From assembly GCF_039537965.1 (NCBI RefSeq), contig NZ_BAABBM010000001.1:1736001-1800000 (forward strand): a stretch of DNA of 64,000 nt, read 5' to 3'. Position numbers and translations under genes: made by a program. Positions within the stretch are counted from its first letter, which is position 1; each line of letters opens with the position of its first letter. This DNA is from Sphingomonas limnosediminicola. GTDB taxonomy: Bacteria; Pseudomonadota; Alphaproteobacteria; Sphingomonadales; Sphingomonadaceae. Under the pieces are notes generated by a model. It made no database searches, was not told the origin of the DNA, and saw only the letters and a list, made by a program, of their open reading frames with translations. Below, piece after piece: positions 1-9,208 of the stretch.

Positions 1-1302
1 CAGCTGAAGGGCCTGCTCGACGACAATCCGGACGTCCCACGGCTTGCGCTGACCGCGACGGCGGACCGGCGCACACGTTCTGACATTCTGACCCAGCTTG
101 GCATCCCCGATGACGGGCTGATCATCGCTGGCTTCGACCGGCCGAACATTCGCTACAACGTGCGGCCTCGAGACGGACTGCCGCAGCAATTGAAGTCGCT
201 CCTCGCGCAGCAGCCGGGCGCAGGCATCGTCTACGCCCCGAGCCGCGACAAGGCTGAGCGAATCGCCGAGCAAATGTCCGGCACCGGTCGCCCCGCCCTG
301 CCTTACCATGCCGGACTCGACCCGCAGGTGCGCTCTCGCAACCAGGCCGCTTTCGTCGAGTCAGAAGACATGGTGATGGCGGCGACGGTCGCATTCGGCA
401 TGGGCATCGACAAGCCCGACGTTCGCTTCGTCGCCCACGCCGGCATCCCCAAGTCGATTGAGGCTTATTACCAGGAGACCGGCCGCGCCGGCCGCGATGG
501 AGACCCAGCCGAGGCTTGGCTGTTCTGGGGCGCGGAAGACTTTGCGCGAGCCCGCCAGCGCGTCGAGACGGAAGTCGAACCTGATCGCCGATCAGGCGAG
601 CGCGAGCGGTTGAACGCCCTCGCCGCGTTCGTCGAAGCCTCGGGTTGCCGGCGCGCCATCCTGCTCAGTCATTTCGGCGAGGATCCGCCCGAGGCTTGCG
701 GCAATTGCGACAATTGCCTGGATCCGCCAGCGACGATCGACGCGACCGAGGTTGCACGCAAGCTGCTGTCAGCCGCTTTCCGTACCGAGATGCGATTTGG
801 CGTCGGGCACCTCGCCGACGTGCTCGCGGGCAACGACAGCGAAAAGGTACGCAGCTTCGGCCACGACCGGCTGTCGGTATTCGGCATCGCCAATGCCGAA
901 GAGATCGCGCTCGTCCGCTCCGTCGCCCGCGCCTTGATTGCGCGCGATGCGCTCCGCGCGGACGCTTACGGCGGCCTGAGCTTCGGGCCCGGAGCAAAGC
1001 CGATCCTGAAGGGTGAGCGGCAGATCACCATCGCCGTCCCGCCGCCGCGGAAGCGAACCAGCCGCAAGCGCTTTGATGGGCCGGCCGATCCCTTATTCGA
1101 TGCGCTGCGTGAAGCGCGCCGCAAGCTCGCCGCCGAGTCCGGGGTGCCGCCCTACGTCATCTTCCACGATTCGACCCTGCGCGAGATCGCCGCGCGGAAG
1201 CCGCGCGACCTTCATGAGCTGGGGACGGTCCAGGGCGTCGGCGCGGTCAAGCTTGAGCGCTACGGTGCAGCGATGCTCGACGCTCTTTCTACCAACGGCT
1301 GA
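1..1302 (+). CDS. recQ: ATP-dependent DNA helicase RecQ, 3' part (5' end outside window)
   Basis: A 3'-5' superfamily 2 DNA helicase acting in recombination and fork repair. The reading frame is open from the first base, so the N-terminus with the Walker A motif lies upstream of the window. The visible 433 residues start just before helicase motif III (ALTATAD, about residues 17-23). Motif VI ([10 protein letters not shown]) is near residues 158-167. The RecQ zinc-binding cysteines follow at about 216, 233, 236 and 239 (GNCDNC). A winged-helix region and a C-terminal HRDC domain (about 362-428, [14 protein letters not shown]) end the protein. Domain order and spacing are those of bacterial RecQ. 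Confidence is high in the family. The true length cannot be given. Confidence 0.95.
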   Translation, partial: QLKGLLDDNPDVPRLALTATADRRTRSDILTQLGIPDDGLIIAGFDRPNIRYNVRPRDGLPQQLKSLLAQQPGAGIVYAPSRDKAERIAEQMSGTGRPALPYHAGLDPQVRSRNQAAFVESEDMVMAATVAFGMGIDKPDVRFVAHAGIPKSIEAYYQETGRAGRDGDPAEAWLFWGAEDFARARQRVETEVEPDRRSGERERLNALAAFVEASGCRRAILLSHFGEDPPEACGNCDNCLDPPATIDATEVARKLLSAAFRTEMRFGVGHLADVLAGNDSEKVRSFGHDRLSVFGIANAEEIALVRSVARALIARDALRADAYGGLSFGPGAKPILKGERQITIAVPPPRKRTSRKRFDGPADPLFDALREARRKLAAESGVPPYVIFHDSTLREIAARKPRDLHELGTVQGVGAVKLERYGAAMLDALSTNG

Positions 1303-1376
1303 TGTTCAGGCTTGCGAAACGCGCGACTCGGTTGAAGAGACGTTGAACGACCGTTTTCGACTTCTTGGGGAGAAAT

Positions 1377-3617
1377 ATGATCCATCAGCTTCTAGCCGCG
1401 ACGGCGGCAATTGCCGTCGCGACCGCTTCGACCGGCGCTGTTGCCGCGCCCAAGAAGGCCGCCGCCACGGCCTCGGCCACACTGCCTGCTTCCAACCCGT
1501 TCGCGCAGCCGAGCACGCTGCCGTTCGAGACGCCGGATTTCTCGCGCATCAAGGACACGGATTATCTGCCCGCGCTGCTCGCCGGCATGGCGCAACAGAA
1601 GACAGAAGTGACAGCGATCGCCAACCAGAAGGCAACGCCAACCTTCGACAATACGTTGGTTCCGCTGGAACGCTCTGGCCTTCTGCTCGAGCGCGCCGGT
1701 CTTGCCTTTAACGCCGTCAACGGCGCGCAGACCAATGACGTGCTGCAGGCCACCGACACGAAGACGTCGCCGCTGTTCGCCGCGCACAACGACTTCATCT
1801 TCCTCAACGAGAGGCTGTTTGGCCGCGTGAAGTATCTTCACGACCACCAGGCTGAGCTGAACCTGCATCCCGAACAGGCCAAGCTTCTCGACGTCTACTA
1901 CAAGCAGTTCGTCCATGCTGGCGCCGAACTTCCGCCGGCCAAGCAGACGGAACTGAAGGCATACAATCAGCGCCTGAGCTCGCTGCAGACCGAGTTCACG
2001 CAGAAGTTGCTCGCCGCCGCCAAGGCCAGCGCGCTTCACCTCACCGACCGCGCCGCACTCGCCGGCCTGTCCGACGCGCAGATCAATGCTGCGGCCGAGG
2101 CGGCCAAATCACGCAAGCTCGACGGCTACGTGCTGTCGCTGCAGAACACGACGCAGCAGCCGCTGCTGGAATCGTTGACCAACCACGCGACCCGCCAGGC
2201 GTTGATGGATGCGAGCCTGACCCGCGCGGAAAAGGGCGGCGCCAACGACACCCGCCCGCTCATCAAGGAAATTGCGCAGCTTCGCTCCAAGAAGGCGGCG
2301 TTGTTCGGCGCCGCCAACTGGGCCGACTACACCTTGTACGACCAGATGGCGCAGAACCGCGCGACGGCGATCGGCTTCCTCGATCGGCTCGCACCGGCGG
2401 TGGCGGCCAAGCAGCAGCGGGAGGCCGCGGACATCCGCGCGCTCGCGAAGCAGCAGGGGGCGACCTTCACGCCGACCGCCGCCGACTGGACTTACTACGC
2501 CGAGCAGATCCGCAAGCAGCGCTATGCGCTCGATAGCGATCAGCTGAAGCAGTATTTCGAGTTCAACAAGGTGCTCGAGGACGGCGTGTTCTACGCCGCG
2601 AACCAGCTTTACGGCCTGACGTTCAAGGAGCGGAAGGACATCCCGACTTGGAACGCCGACATGCGCGCGTTTCAGGTTTACGACGCCGACGGCAAAGAGC
2701 TTGCGATCTTCATGATCGACCCGTGGAAGCGGGACAACAAAAACGGCGGCGCCTGGATGTCGAATCTCGTCAACCAGTCGTACCTGCGCGGCACCAAGCC
2801 CGTGATCTTCAATGTCGAGAACTTCGCCAAGCCGGCGCCGGGCCAGCCTGCGCTGATCAGCTGGGACGACGTGACGACGATGTTCCACGAGTTCGGACAC
2901 GCGCTGCACGGCATGTTCGCCGCGCAGACCTATCCGACGCTGCAGGGCACGAACGTCGCGCGCGACTTCGTCGAGTTCCCGTCGCAGTTCAACGAGAACT
3001 GGGCGCTCGATCCTAAGATCCTGCCGCACTACGCCGTCAATTATAAGACCGGGCAGACCATCCCCCAGGACCTGGTGAACAAGATCCTCGCCGCGCGCAC
3101 CTTCAACCAGGGCTATGACGTCGGCGAAGTGCTCGAAGCCGCGCACCTCGATCTCGACTGGCACTCGCTGCCGGCGACGGCTCCGCTTCAGGATGTCGAC
3201 AAGTTCGAGGCCGATGCGCTGGCGAAGAGTGGCTACGACGTTGCCGACGTGCCGCCGCGCTATCGCTCCAACTACTTCCTGCACATCTGGAGCAACGGCT
3301 ACTCAGCCGGTTATTACGCCTATCCATGGACGCGCATGCTCGGCCAGGACGCGTTCGCTTGGTTCCAGAGCCACGGCGGCCTGACCCGGGCTAACGGCCA
3401 GCGTTTCCGGAATATGGTCCTCTCGCGCGGCAACACGCTCGAATATGGCGAGATGTACCGCGCGTTCGCCGGCCATGACCCGAGCATCCAGCCGTACATC
3501 GACTATTATGGCCTGGGTGGCGGTGAAAGCGCTGCGCCGGCGCCGGCGCCGGCACCTGCCGCGGTTCCACCGGCCGCACCTGTCGAGACGCCGAAGAAGG
3601 GCGAAAGGGGCCGCTAA
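1377..3617 (+). CDS. dcp: Periplasmic M3 family peptidase, dipeptidyl carboxypeptidase type
   Basis: A zinc metallopeptidase that removes C-terminal dipeptides from oligopeptides. The 746 residues begin with a Sec-type signal peptide (cleavage probably after AVA, near residue 24), so the enzyme is likely periplasmic. The zinc motif HEFGH lies at residues 504-508 within a TMFHEFGHALHGMF context typical of M3A peptidases, and a following VEFPSQFNENW stretch supplies the third metal-ligand region. The ATG at 1377 is chosen because GGGGAGAA precedes it closely; a TTG at 1365 is less likely. The C-terminus carries a low-complexity alanine-proline tail (about 720-740), an unusual extension. A GANTC site lies at 1325-1329 upstream. 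Oligopeptidase A is the alternative, but it is normally cytoplasmic. Confidence 0.9.
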   Translation: MIHQLLAATAAIAVATASTGAVAAPKKAAATASATLPASNPFAQPSTLPFETPDFSRIKDTDYLPALLAGMAQQKTEVTAIANQKATPTFDNTLVPLERSGLLLERAGLAFNAVNGAQTNDVLQATDTKTSPLFAAHNDFIFLNERLFGRVKYLHDHQAELNLHPEQAKLLDVYYKQFVHAGAELPPAKQTELKAYNQRLSSLQTEFTQKLLAAAKASALHLTDRAALAGLSDAQINAAAEAAKSRKLDGYVLSLQNTTQQPLLESLTNHATRQALMDASLTRAEKGGANDTRPLIKEIAQLRSKKAALFGAANWADYTLYDQMAQNRATAIGFLDRLAPAVAAKQQREAADIRALAKQQGATFTPTAADWTYYAEQIRKQRYALDSDQLKQYFEFNKVLEDGVFYAANQLYGLTFKERKDIPTWNADMRAFQVYDADGKELAIFMIDPWKRDNKNGGAWMSNLVNQSYLRGTKPVIFNVENFAKPAPGQPALISWDDVTTMFHEFGHALHGMFAAQTYPTLQGTNVARDFVEFPSQFNENWALDPKILPHYAVNYKTGQTIPQDLVNKILAARTFNQGYDVGEVLEAAHLDLDWHSLPATAPLQDVDKFEADALAKSGYDVADVPPRYRSNYFLHIWSNGYSAGYYAYPWTRMLGQDAFAWFQSHGGLTRANGQRFRNMVLSRGNTLEYGEMYRAFAGHDPSIQPYIDYYGLGGGESAAPAPAPAPAAVPPAAPVETPKKGERGR

Positions 3618-3620
3618 GCA

Positions 3621-4028
3621 ATGATCCGCCGGCTCGACGACAGGACTTTGGTCAGCGGCCAGATCGCTCCGGAGGACGTCGCCGGGCTGGCGGAACAGGG
3701 CATCACGATGCTGGTCAACAACCGGCCCGACGGTGAAGAGGCCGGTCAGCCAATGGCAGCCGACCTCGAAGCCGCGGCGGAGGCAGCCGGCATCGCCTAC
3801 CGCCACGTGCCGATCATCCGCGGCATCGGCCCGGCTGATGTCGAAGCGATGCAGGAGGCGATCGGTGCGGCAGGCGAAGGGAAGGTGCTCGCCTTCTGCC
3901 GCTCCGGTATGCGGTCAGCGCTCGCCTCTGCGCTGGCGCAGCGCGGCCAAGGTGTCGCCCGCGAGGAAGTCGAGCAGAAGCTGACGGCGGCCGGCTTCGA
4001 CTCCGGTCCGATATCGCACCTGCTTTAG
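3621..4028 (+). CDS. TIGR01244 family (DUF442) sulfur transferase/phosphatase-like protein
   Basis: A 135-residue protein of the family related to the N-terminal domain of beta-lactamase-hydrolase-like (Blh) proteins, with a dual-specificity-phosphatase/rhodanese-like fold. The P-loop motif CRSGMRS (about residues 93-99) fits the CX5R signature, and the N-terminal stretch LVNNRPDGEE is the family hallmark. It begins 4 bp after the M3 peptidase stop and is probably co-transcribed with it. Its stop codon overlaps the convergent gene at 4025-4028. The family has been linked to sulfide handling and biofilm regulation elsewhere. Nothing here fixes the substrate, so the annotation stays at family level. 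Confidence 0.8.
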   Translation: MIRRLDDRTLVSGQIAPEDVAGLAEQGITMLVNNRPDGEEAGQPMAADLEAAAEAAGIAYRHVPIIRGIGPADVEAMQEAIGAAGEGKVLAFCRSGMRSALASALAQRGQGVAREEVEQKLTAAGFDSGPISHLL

Positions 4029-4234
4029 GCGTCATATTCTCCAAACAGTCGTTTGGCTTCGGCGAGGTCTTCGTCGAGCACCATCACGCGCACGCCAACC
4101 ATTGCACCGTCTGCGTAGCCAGCGCTTTGCGTGTCAAAGACGATCGCGCTGACGCCGCGATCTTCGAGAAACAGTCGAAACAGTTCAGCCTGATATGGCC
4201 AGTTGAATCGGGCCGCCTCGACAAGCCCGCTCAC
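4025..4234 (-). CDS. DUF2007 family small protein
   Basis: A 69-residue soluble protein matching the DUF2007 (putative signal-transducing protein) pattern. It has an N-terminal helix with AELFRLFLEDRG, a central strand, then VRVMVLDEDLAEAKRLF at the C-terminus. It is the last gene of a minus-strand unit zinc-finger protein-tldD-DUF924-DUF2007, in which every junction is a 4-nt overlap, so translational coupling is likely. It converges with the upstream plus-strand phosphatase-like gene and overlaps it by 4 bases. Its biochemical function is unknown. Confidence 0.75.
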   Translation of the reverse strand: MSGLVEAARFNWPYQAELFRLFLEDRGVSAIVFDTQSAGYADGAMVGVRVMVLDEDLAEAKRLFGEYDA

Positions 4235-4773
4235 CAGGGTTTGACGTCGCCCGCGGCGATTTCGTCGGGCCGCGGTGCGCGACCCAGGATCGCATTGCGA
4301 TGCGGGAAACGGCCGAAGCGCTCGATGATCTCGTGGTGCTTTTTCGCGAAGGGCAGGAACTCATCATCGCCGAGCTCGGTGAACAGCAACACCGATCGCT
4401 TCTGGTCAGCGAGATCTTCGCTGTGCTCGAACGGCATGTAGATAAACGCGCGCTCCTTGGCGGGAAGCTGCTCGTCTAGGCCGCGATCGACCGCTGCCGC
4501 CGCGACCGCCAGCGCGAGGTGATCGGTGGAGAACTGGTCCGCGTGCCCGGAGAACATGTTGCGCGGAAACTGATCGAACAGGATCACGGCGGCGAGCGCG
4601 GTCAACGGATCGGTCAGGAACGAGTCGGCAGGCAGCTGCCGCTTCTCAGCCCACAGCTTGAGGAACGACTGCCGAATTCGGTGGTCGAGGTCGGCACCGC
4701 CGTTCCACCATTGATCGGGCGAGAGAGAAAACCAGAATTTGAGGACCTGCGCACGCCACTCCTCGACCGTCAC
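4231..4773 (-). CDS. DUF924 family protein
   Basis: A 180-residue soluble protein of the DUF924 family, an all-helical TPR-like fold. Family features visible are VLKFWFSLSPDQWW near the N-terminus, LILFDQFPRNMF-type sequence (here AVILFDQFPRNMF, about residues 61-73), FIYMPFEHSEDL near 110-121, and the C-terminal FPHRNAILGR. It lies inside the tldD unit with 4-nt overlaps on both sides. The catalytic role is unknown; the conserved His and Trp residues suggest a small-molecule or peptide ligand, which is only inference. Confidence 0.85.
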   Translation of the reverse strand: MTVEEWRAQVLKFWFSLSPDQWWNGGADLDHRIRQSFLKLWAEKRQLPADSFLTDPLTALAAVILFDQFPRNMFSGHADQFSTDHLALAVAAAAVDRGLDEQLPAKERAFIYMPFEHSEDLADQKRSVLLFTELGDDEFLPFAKKHHEIIERFGRFPHRNAILGRAPRPDEIAAGDVKPW

Positions 4774-6191
4774 GCGGCGGTGCCCCCAACGGTCAGGCCC
4801 TCGATCAGCAAGGTCGGCTGGCCTACGCCCGCGGGCACGCTCTGCCCGCCCTTGCCGCAGATGCCGATGCCCTCGTCGAGGGCGAGGTCGTTGCCAATCC
4901 CTTTCACCCGCGTCAACACCGTAGGGCCGTCGCCGATCAGAGTCGCGCCCTTGATCGGCTCGGCGATCTTGCCGCCGCGGATTCGGTAAGCCTCGGTGCA
5001 GCTGAAGACGAACTTGCCGCTGGTGATATCGACCTGGCCGCCTCCGAAGCTCTTGGCGTAGATTCCGTCTTTCACGCGCTCGAGCAGTTCGCCGGGATCG
5101 TCCTTGCCGCCGAGCATGAAGGTGTTGGTCATGCGCGGCATCGGCGCGTGAGCAAAGCTTTCGCGGCGCCCGTTGCCGGTTGGTTCGACACCCATCAGCC
5201 GCGCATTAAGCCGGTCCTGAATATATCCCTTGAGGAATCCATCCTCGATCAGCACGTTGCGGCGGGTCGGCGTCCCTTCGTCGTCGATGGTCAGCGATCC
5301 GCGGCGAAGCTCCATCGCGCCATCATCGATCACTGTAACGCCCGGTGCGGCGACGCGCTCGCCGATGCGGCCGGAGAAAGCCGAGGTGCCTTTGCGGTTG
5401 AAGTCGCCTTCCAGCCCATGGCCGACTGCTTCGTGAAGCAGCACGCCCGGCCACCCCGGACCCAGCACAACAGGCATCTCGCCAGCCGGTGCGTCGACCG
5501 AGTCCAGATTGGTGATCGCCTGGGCGAGCGCGATGTCGATCGTACGCTCCCATTCGGCATCCTCGAATAACCGGCCGTAGAGATAGCGACCGCCGATGCC
5601 GTGATAACCGGTTTCGCGCCGGCCGTTGTGCTCGGCCACGATCTGCACGCCGAGCCGAACGAGCGGGCGGACATCGGACGCCACGAAGCCGTCGCCGCGG
5701 ACGATGTCTATCACGCTCCAGCTTGCCGCCAGTGAAACGCTGACCTGGCAGACACGCGGATCGCGGGCGCGTGCAGCGGCGTCGATCTGCTCGCACAACG
5801 CGACCTTCTCTGCGAACGGAACGAGCGCGAGCGGGTCTTCAGCCCCGTACATCGACTGGTTCGTCCGCTGCGGCGGCGCGGCCGGCCCGCCCTTGGCGGC
5901 GTCGAGCAGCTTCAGCGTCGCCGCGGCCCGCTCGATTGCGGCCTCGCTGATCTCGTTGGCGTGCGAGAAGGCTGTCGTCTCGCCGGTTACGCCGCGCAGG
6001 CCGAAGCCGGACGAGCTGTGATAATCGGCGGTCTTTAGCCGGCCGTCGTCGAAGCCGAAGGCCTCGCTCGCGCTATACTGCAGGTAGAGCTCGCCATCGT
6101 CGTGGGACGATAGATGCTTCGCGGCGAGCCGCTTTGCGCCGTCGGTGTCGAGGCTACGATAGAGGAAGCGGCGAGGATCCGGAGCGGTCAT
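4770..6191 (-). CDS. tldD: Metalloprotease TldD
   Basis: A cytoplasmic zinc protease subunit of the TldD/PmbA (TldE) family, which degrades unfolded peptides, matures some ribosomally made peptides and helps degrade antitoxins. The 473 residues contain the HEAVGH zinc motif in [14 protein letters not shown], about residues 258-272. Next come the [13 protein letters not shown] region and a C-terminal [13 protein letters not shown] stretch, all typical of TldD. The ATG at 6191 is chosen because it overlaps the upstream stop by 4 nt and gives normal family length; the frame stays open further upstream without homologous sequence. The partner gene pmbA/tldE is not in the window and must be elsewhere if the heterodimer forms. 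Confidence 0.93.
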   Translation of the reverse strand: MTAPDPRRFLYRSLDTDGAKRLAAKHLSSHDDGELYLQYSASEAFGFDDGRLKTADYHSSSGFGLRGVTGETTAFSHANEISEAAIERAAATLKLLDAAKGGPAAPPQRTNQSMYGAEDPLALVPFAEKVALCEQIDAAARARDPRVCQVSVSLAASWSVIDIVRGDGFVASDVRPLVRLGVQIVAEHNGRRETGYHGIGGRYLYGRLFEDAEWERTIDIALAQAITNLDSVDAPAGEMPVVLGPGWPGVLLHEAVGHGLEGDFNRKGTSAFSGRIGERVAAPGVTVIDDGAMELRRGSLTIDDEGTPTRRNVLIEDGFLKGYIQDRLNARLMGVEPTGNGRRESFAHAPMPRMTNTFMLGGKDDPGELLERVKDGIYAKSFGGGQVDITSGKFVFSCTEAYRIRGGKIAEPIKGATLIGDGPTVLTRVKGIGNDLALDEGIGICGKGGQSVPAGVGQPTLLIEGLTVGGTAA

Positions 6192-6388
6192 GCCGCCTCG
6201 CTGTCCGCAGGTCCCCCAATGTAGACAAAGCGGCGGTCGCAATAGCCGCACTCGACGAAGCCGGTGTCCGGCTCGATCCGCAGGAAAACGCGCGGGTGAC
6301 CGAGCGCAGGCGAGATATCGCCTGAGCCGTCGCAGGCGACCTGCACTTTGGACACGCGGATGACTTCGGGGGGCTGGATATCTGACAT
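6188..6388 (-). CDS. Zinc-finger CHCC family protein (NDUFS6-like)
   Basis: A 66-residue protein of the zf-CHCC family (PF10276), which includes the zinc-binding respiratory complex I subunit NDUFS6. Ligands visible are Cys in VACDGSG, His in LGHPRVFL, and the pair in CGYC followed by DRRFVY. It is the first gene of the tldD unit. The start at 6388 ([12 protein letters not shown]) matches the family N-terminus. An alternative ATG at 6442 would add 18 residues and has a purine-rich stretch just upstream, so the start is uncertain. The divergent ABC ATPase gene begins at 6481, so the promoters of both must lie in this short gap. Confidence 0.82.
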   Translation of the reverse strand: MSDIQPPEVIRVSKVQVACDGSGDISPALGHPRVFLRIEPDTGFVECGYCDRRFVYIGGPADSEAA

Positions 6389-6480
6389 GGCGTGGAGGTA
6401 GCAATCGGCGGGCGGGGGTTCAATCGCGGGCACCGCGCGCATTTACCCTTTCCATTGTCCGCCCTATGCGGCGCTCCACC

Positions 6481-7407
6481 ATGACCGACGCTGCGATCCG
6501 CATCGAGAACCTGTCGAAGACTTACGCTGGCGGAAAGCAGGCGCTGAACGACGTCAGCTTTGAGGTGCCCCGCGGCCAGATTTTCGGGCTGCTCGGGCCC
6601 AATGGAGCGGGAAAGTCGACGCTCATCAACATCCTTGCCGGCCTGGTCGTGAAGAGCGGCGGGAAGGTGACGGTGTGGGGGTTCGACATCGACGAGCATC
6701 CGCGCAACGCCAAGCGCTCCATCGGTGTCGTGCCGCAGGAAATCATCTTCGATCCCTTTTTCACGCCGCGCGAGACACTGGAGATCCAGGCAGGCCTCTA
6801 CGGGATCGCGCCCAACGAGCGGCAATCCGACGCGCTGCTGGCGGCCATGCATCTGACCGACAAGGCTAAAGCTTACTCGCGCACCCTTTCGGGCGGCATG
6901 AAAAGGCGGTTGCTGGTCGCCAAGGCGATGGTCCATTCACCCCCGATCCTCGTGCTCGACGAACCGACGGCGGGCGTCGACGTCGAGCTCCGCCGGCAGC
7001 TTTGGGATTATGTCCACAAGCTCCATGCCCAGGGTGTGACGATCGTTCTCACGACCCACTATCTCGAGGAAGCGGAGCAGCTGTGCGACCGCATCGCCAT
7101 CATCAACCATGGCAAGGTCATCGCCAACGAGCCGACGCGCGAGCTCATTTCCAAAGCGCAGGAAAAGGCCGTCGTCGTCACCTTCGATCGCGACATCGTG
7201 ACCGTTCCGACTAACGCCTGCTTCGAGAACATCGCGCTGATCGATGAGCGAACGCTCGAGATCACCTATCGCAAGGACAAGGTGAACGCAGGGCAGGTGC
7301 TTACTGCGCTAACCGCTGACGGTCACGGCATCATCGACGTGTCGACGCGCGATCCGGACCTAGAGGACGTCTTCCTCAGTCTCACTTCAGAAACCCAAGC
7401 CGCGTGA
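6481..7407 (+). CDS. ABC transporter ATP-binding protein (ABC-2 export type)
   Basis: A 308-residue ATPase subunit of an ABC exporter. Visible motifs are Walker A GPNGAGKST (about residues 39-47), the Q-loop VPQEIIFDP, the signature LSGGMKRR, Walker B ILVLDEPTAGVD and the switch histidine in TTHYLEEAE. The C-terminal 70 residues form the extra domain seen in DrrA/CcmA-type ATPases of ABC-2 systems. No permease gene adjoins it: upstream is a divergent zinc-finger gene and downstream nadB, which overlaps it by 4 nt. The partner membrane protein must be encoded elsewhere. ATG 6481 is preferred over an in-frame ATG at 6466, which adds only MRRST. Confidence 0.88.
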   Translation: MTDAAIRIENLSKTYAGGKQALNDVSFEVPRGQIFGLLGPNGAGKSTLINILAGLVVKSGGKVTVWGFDIDEHPRNAKRSIGVVPQEIIFDPFFTPRETLEIQAGLYGIAPNERQSDALLAAMHLTDKAKAYSRTLSGGMKRRLLVAKAMVHSPPILVLDEPTAGVDVELRRQLWDYVHKLHAQGVTIVLTTHYLEEAEQLCDRIAIINHGKVIANEPTRELISKAQEKAVVVTFDRDIVTVPTNACFENIALIDERTLEITYRKDKVNAGQVLTALTADGHGIIDVSTRDPDLEDVFLSLTSETQAA

Positions 7408-8996
7408 GCACCGACGCCGATGTGCTGATCGTCGGCAGCGGCGCCGCGGGGCTGACCGCCGCGCTCAATCTCGCGGCCACGCACAAAGTTGCCGTCATCG
7501 CAAAGGGCGCGCTCGGCGAAGGCGCGACGAGCTGGGCGCAGGGCGGCATCGCGGCGGTTCTCGAAGAGGGCGACAGCTTCGAATCGCACGTCAATGACAC
7601 GATGATTGCCGGCGCGGGCCTCAACGACCGCAAGGTCGTCGAGCATGTCGTCGAAGAGGCACCGCGCGCGATCCGGCATCTGGTCGAGCTTGGCGTGCCG
7701 TTCGCGCAGGAGGGCAATGCGCTTCACCTCACCCGAGAAGGCGGGCACAGCCACCGGCGTATCGTCCACGTAGCCGATGCGACCGGCTATGCGGTGCAGG
7801 AGGCGCTCGAAACGGCGGCGGCAAAGCACCCGAACATCACATTGGTTCCGGACATGGTCGCGATCGACCTCGTCACCGGGCGCCACGCGACGCACTTCTC
7901 GACGAGCGGGGCGGTGCACGGGCTATACGCTTACAACCGCAAGAAGAAGCGGGTCGAAACGCTGACGGCGAAGGCGACGATCCTCGCCAGCGGCGGTGCC
8001 GGCCGCACCTACCTCTATTCAACCGCGCCGCGCGGCGCGACGGGCGATGGGATTGCCATGGCGTGGCGGGCAGGATGCCGCGTTTCGAACATGGAATTCA
8101 TGCAGTTCCACCCGACTTGCCTCTATAATCTTCAGGTCAAGAACTTCCTGATCACCGAGGCGGTGCGGGGCGAAGGCGGACACCTCAAACTGCCGCCGGG
8201 CGTGAAGGGCGCCGGCACCCGCTTCATGCCGCGCTTCCACGAGCGCGCCGAGCTTGCGCCGCGCGACATCGTTGCCCGCGCCATCGACCATGAGATCAAG
8301 CGGCTCGGCCTCGATTATGTCCACCTCGACATCTCCCATCGCGAGCCGGAGTTCGTCCGCGAGCATTTTCCGAACATCTACGACCGGCTGCTGACGCTCG
8401 GCATCGACATCACCAAGGAGCCGATCCCCGTCGTCCCGGCGCAGCATTACACCTGCGGCGGCGTGATGGTGGACCTCGACGGGTGCACCGATGCGCCCGG
8501 TCTCTACGGGGCCGGCGAGGTGACGCAATCGGGCCTGCACGGCGCCAATCGCCTCGCCTCGAACAGCCTGCTCGAATGCTTGGTCTTCGGGGAGGCGGCG
8601 GCAAGGCACATCACGGCCAACTTCGACGCACTTCCCGATGTCCCCGCCATCCGCGCCTGGGACGAAAGCCGGGTCACCGACAGCGACGAGGAAGTCGTTA
8701 TCGCCCAGACCTGGGGTGAAATACGCCGCTTCATGTGGAACTATGTCGGCATCGTCCGCACCACCAAGCGGCTGGAGCGCGCCAAGCACCGCATCGATAT
8801 GCTGCGGCAGGAAGTGCGCGATTATTACGCCCACTTCCGCGTCACCCCGGACCTCATCGAGCTTCGCAACCTGGTCGAGGTCGCCGACCTCATCATCCGC
8901 TCCGCTTTGTCGCGGCACGAAAGCCGAGGGCTTCACTATGTCCTCGATTTTCCGGACATGCTGCCGGAGGCGAAGGACACCGTTCTCGTTCCCTAA
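7404..8996 (+). CDS. nadB: L-aspartate oxidase
   Basis: A flavoenzyme that oxidises L-aspartate to iminoaspartate, the first step of de novo NAD synthesis. The 530 residues start with the FAD-binding VLIVGSGAAGLTAAL. The succinate dehydrogenase/fumarate reductase flavoprotein features follow: ATSWAQGGIAAV, a REGGHSHRRI active-site loop, and the QFHPTCLY and ARDIVARAID segments, plus SGLHGANRLASNSLLE near the end of the FAD domain. The start is a GTG overlapping the ABC ATPase stop (GTGA). Partner genes nadA and nadC are not in the window. The 3' end overlaps the convergent XRE regulator gene by 4 nt. Confidence 0.95.
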   Translation: MSTDADVLIVGSGAAGLTAALNLAATHKVAVIAKGALGEGATSWAQGGIAAVLEEGDSFESHVNDTMIAGAGLNDRKVVEHVVEEAPRAIRHLVELGVPFAQEGNALHLTREGGHSHRRIVHVADATGYAVQEALETAAAKHPNITLVPDMVAIDLVTGRHATHFSTSGAVHGLYAYNRKKKRVETLTAKATILASGGAGRTYLYSTAPRGATGDGIAMAWRAGCRVSNMEFMQFHPTCLYNLQVKNFLITEAVRGEGGHLKLPPGVKGAGTRFMPRFHERAELAPRDIVARAIDHEIKRLGLDYVHLDISHREPEFVREHFPNIYDRLLTLGIDITKEPIPVVPAQHYTCGGVMVDLDGCTDAPGLYGAGEVTQSGLHGANRLASNSLLECLVFGEAAARHITANFDALPDVPAIRAWDESRVTDSDEEVVIAQTWGEIRRFMWNYVGIVRTTKRLERAKHRIDMLRQEVRDYYAHFRVTPDLIELRNLVEVADLIIRSALSRHESRGLHYVLDFPDMLPEAKDTVLVP

Positions 8997-9208
8997 GCCA
9001 CGTCCTCCGTTTCGAACGCCAGCAAGTCGCCGGGCTGGCAGGCCAATGCCTCGCAAATTGCTTCGAGGGTCGAGAAGCGGATGGCGCGTGCCTTACCGGT
9101 TTTGAGGATCGACAGGTTGGCGAGCGTGATGTCGACGCGTTCCGCCAATTCGGTAAGCGTCATCCGACGATCGTGGAGTAGCTCGTCGAGCTTGACGGCG
9201 ATTGCCAT
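8993..9208 (-). CDS. XRE-family helix-turn-helix regulator, DUF2975-associated type
   Basis: A 71-residue single-domain HTH_XRE protein resembling YozG-type regulators. The helix-turn-helix runs through LTELAERVDITLANLSILKTG, with the recognition helix at about residues 29-37. It is followed by IRFSTLEAICEALACQPGDL, the usual XRE tail. It starts in a TGATG junction with the upstream DUF2975 gene, an arrangement seen widely for this pair. The regulator probably binds the palindrome at 9759-9791 ahead of the operon and controls its own synthesis; this is inference from position. No ligand-sensing domain is present, so signals may come through the membrane partner. Confidence 0.88.
   Translation of the reverse strand: MAIAVKLDELLHDRRMTLTELAERVDITLANLSILKTGKARAIRFSTLEAICEALACQPGDLLAFETEDVA

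Noticed and set aside
2109..3284. Minus-strand open frame opposite the M3 peptidase
   Set aside because: Shadow of a confident metallopeptidase gene; no plausible protein features.
3530..3600. GC-rich repeat at the end of the M3 peptidase gene as a possible mobile or CRISPR repeat
   Set aside because: It is a short alanine-proline coding tract with no spacing, no unique spacers and an open frame through it.
4770..6404. Longer TldD start at 6404
   Set aside because: The extra 71 residues are basic and non-homologous and cover the zinc-finger gene; the ATG at 6191 gives the family length and a 4-nt overlap.
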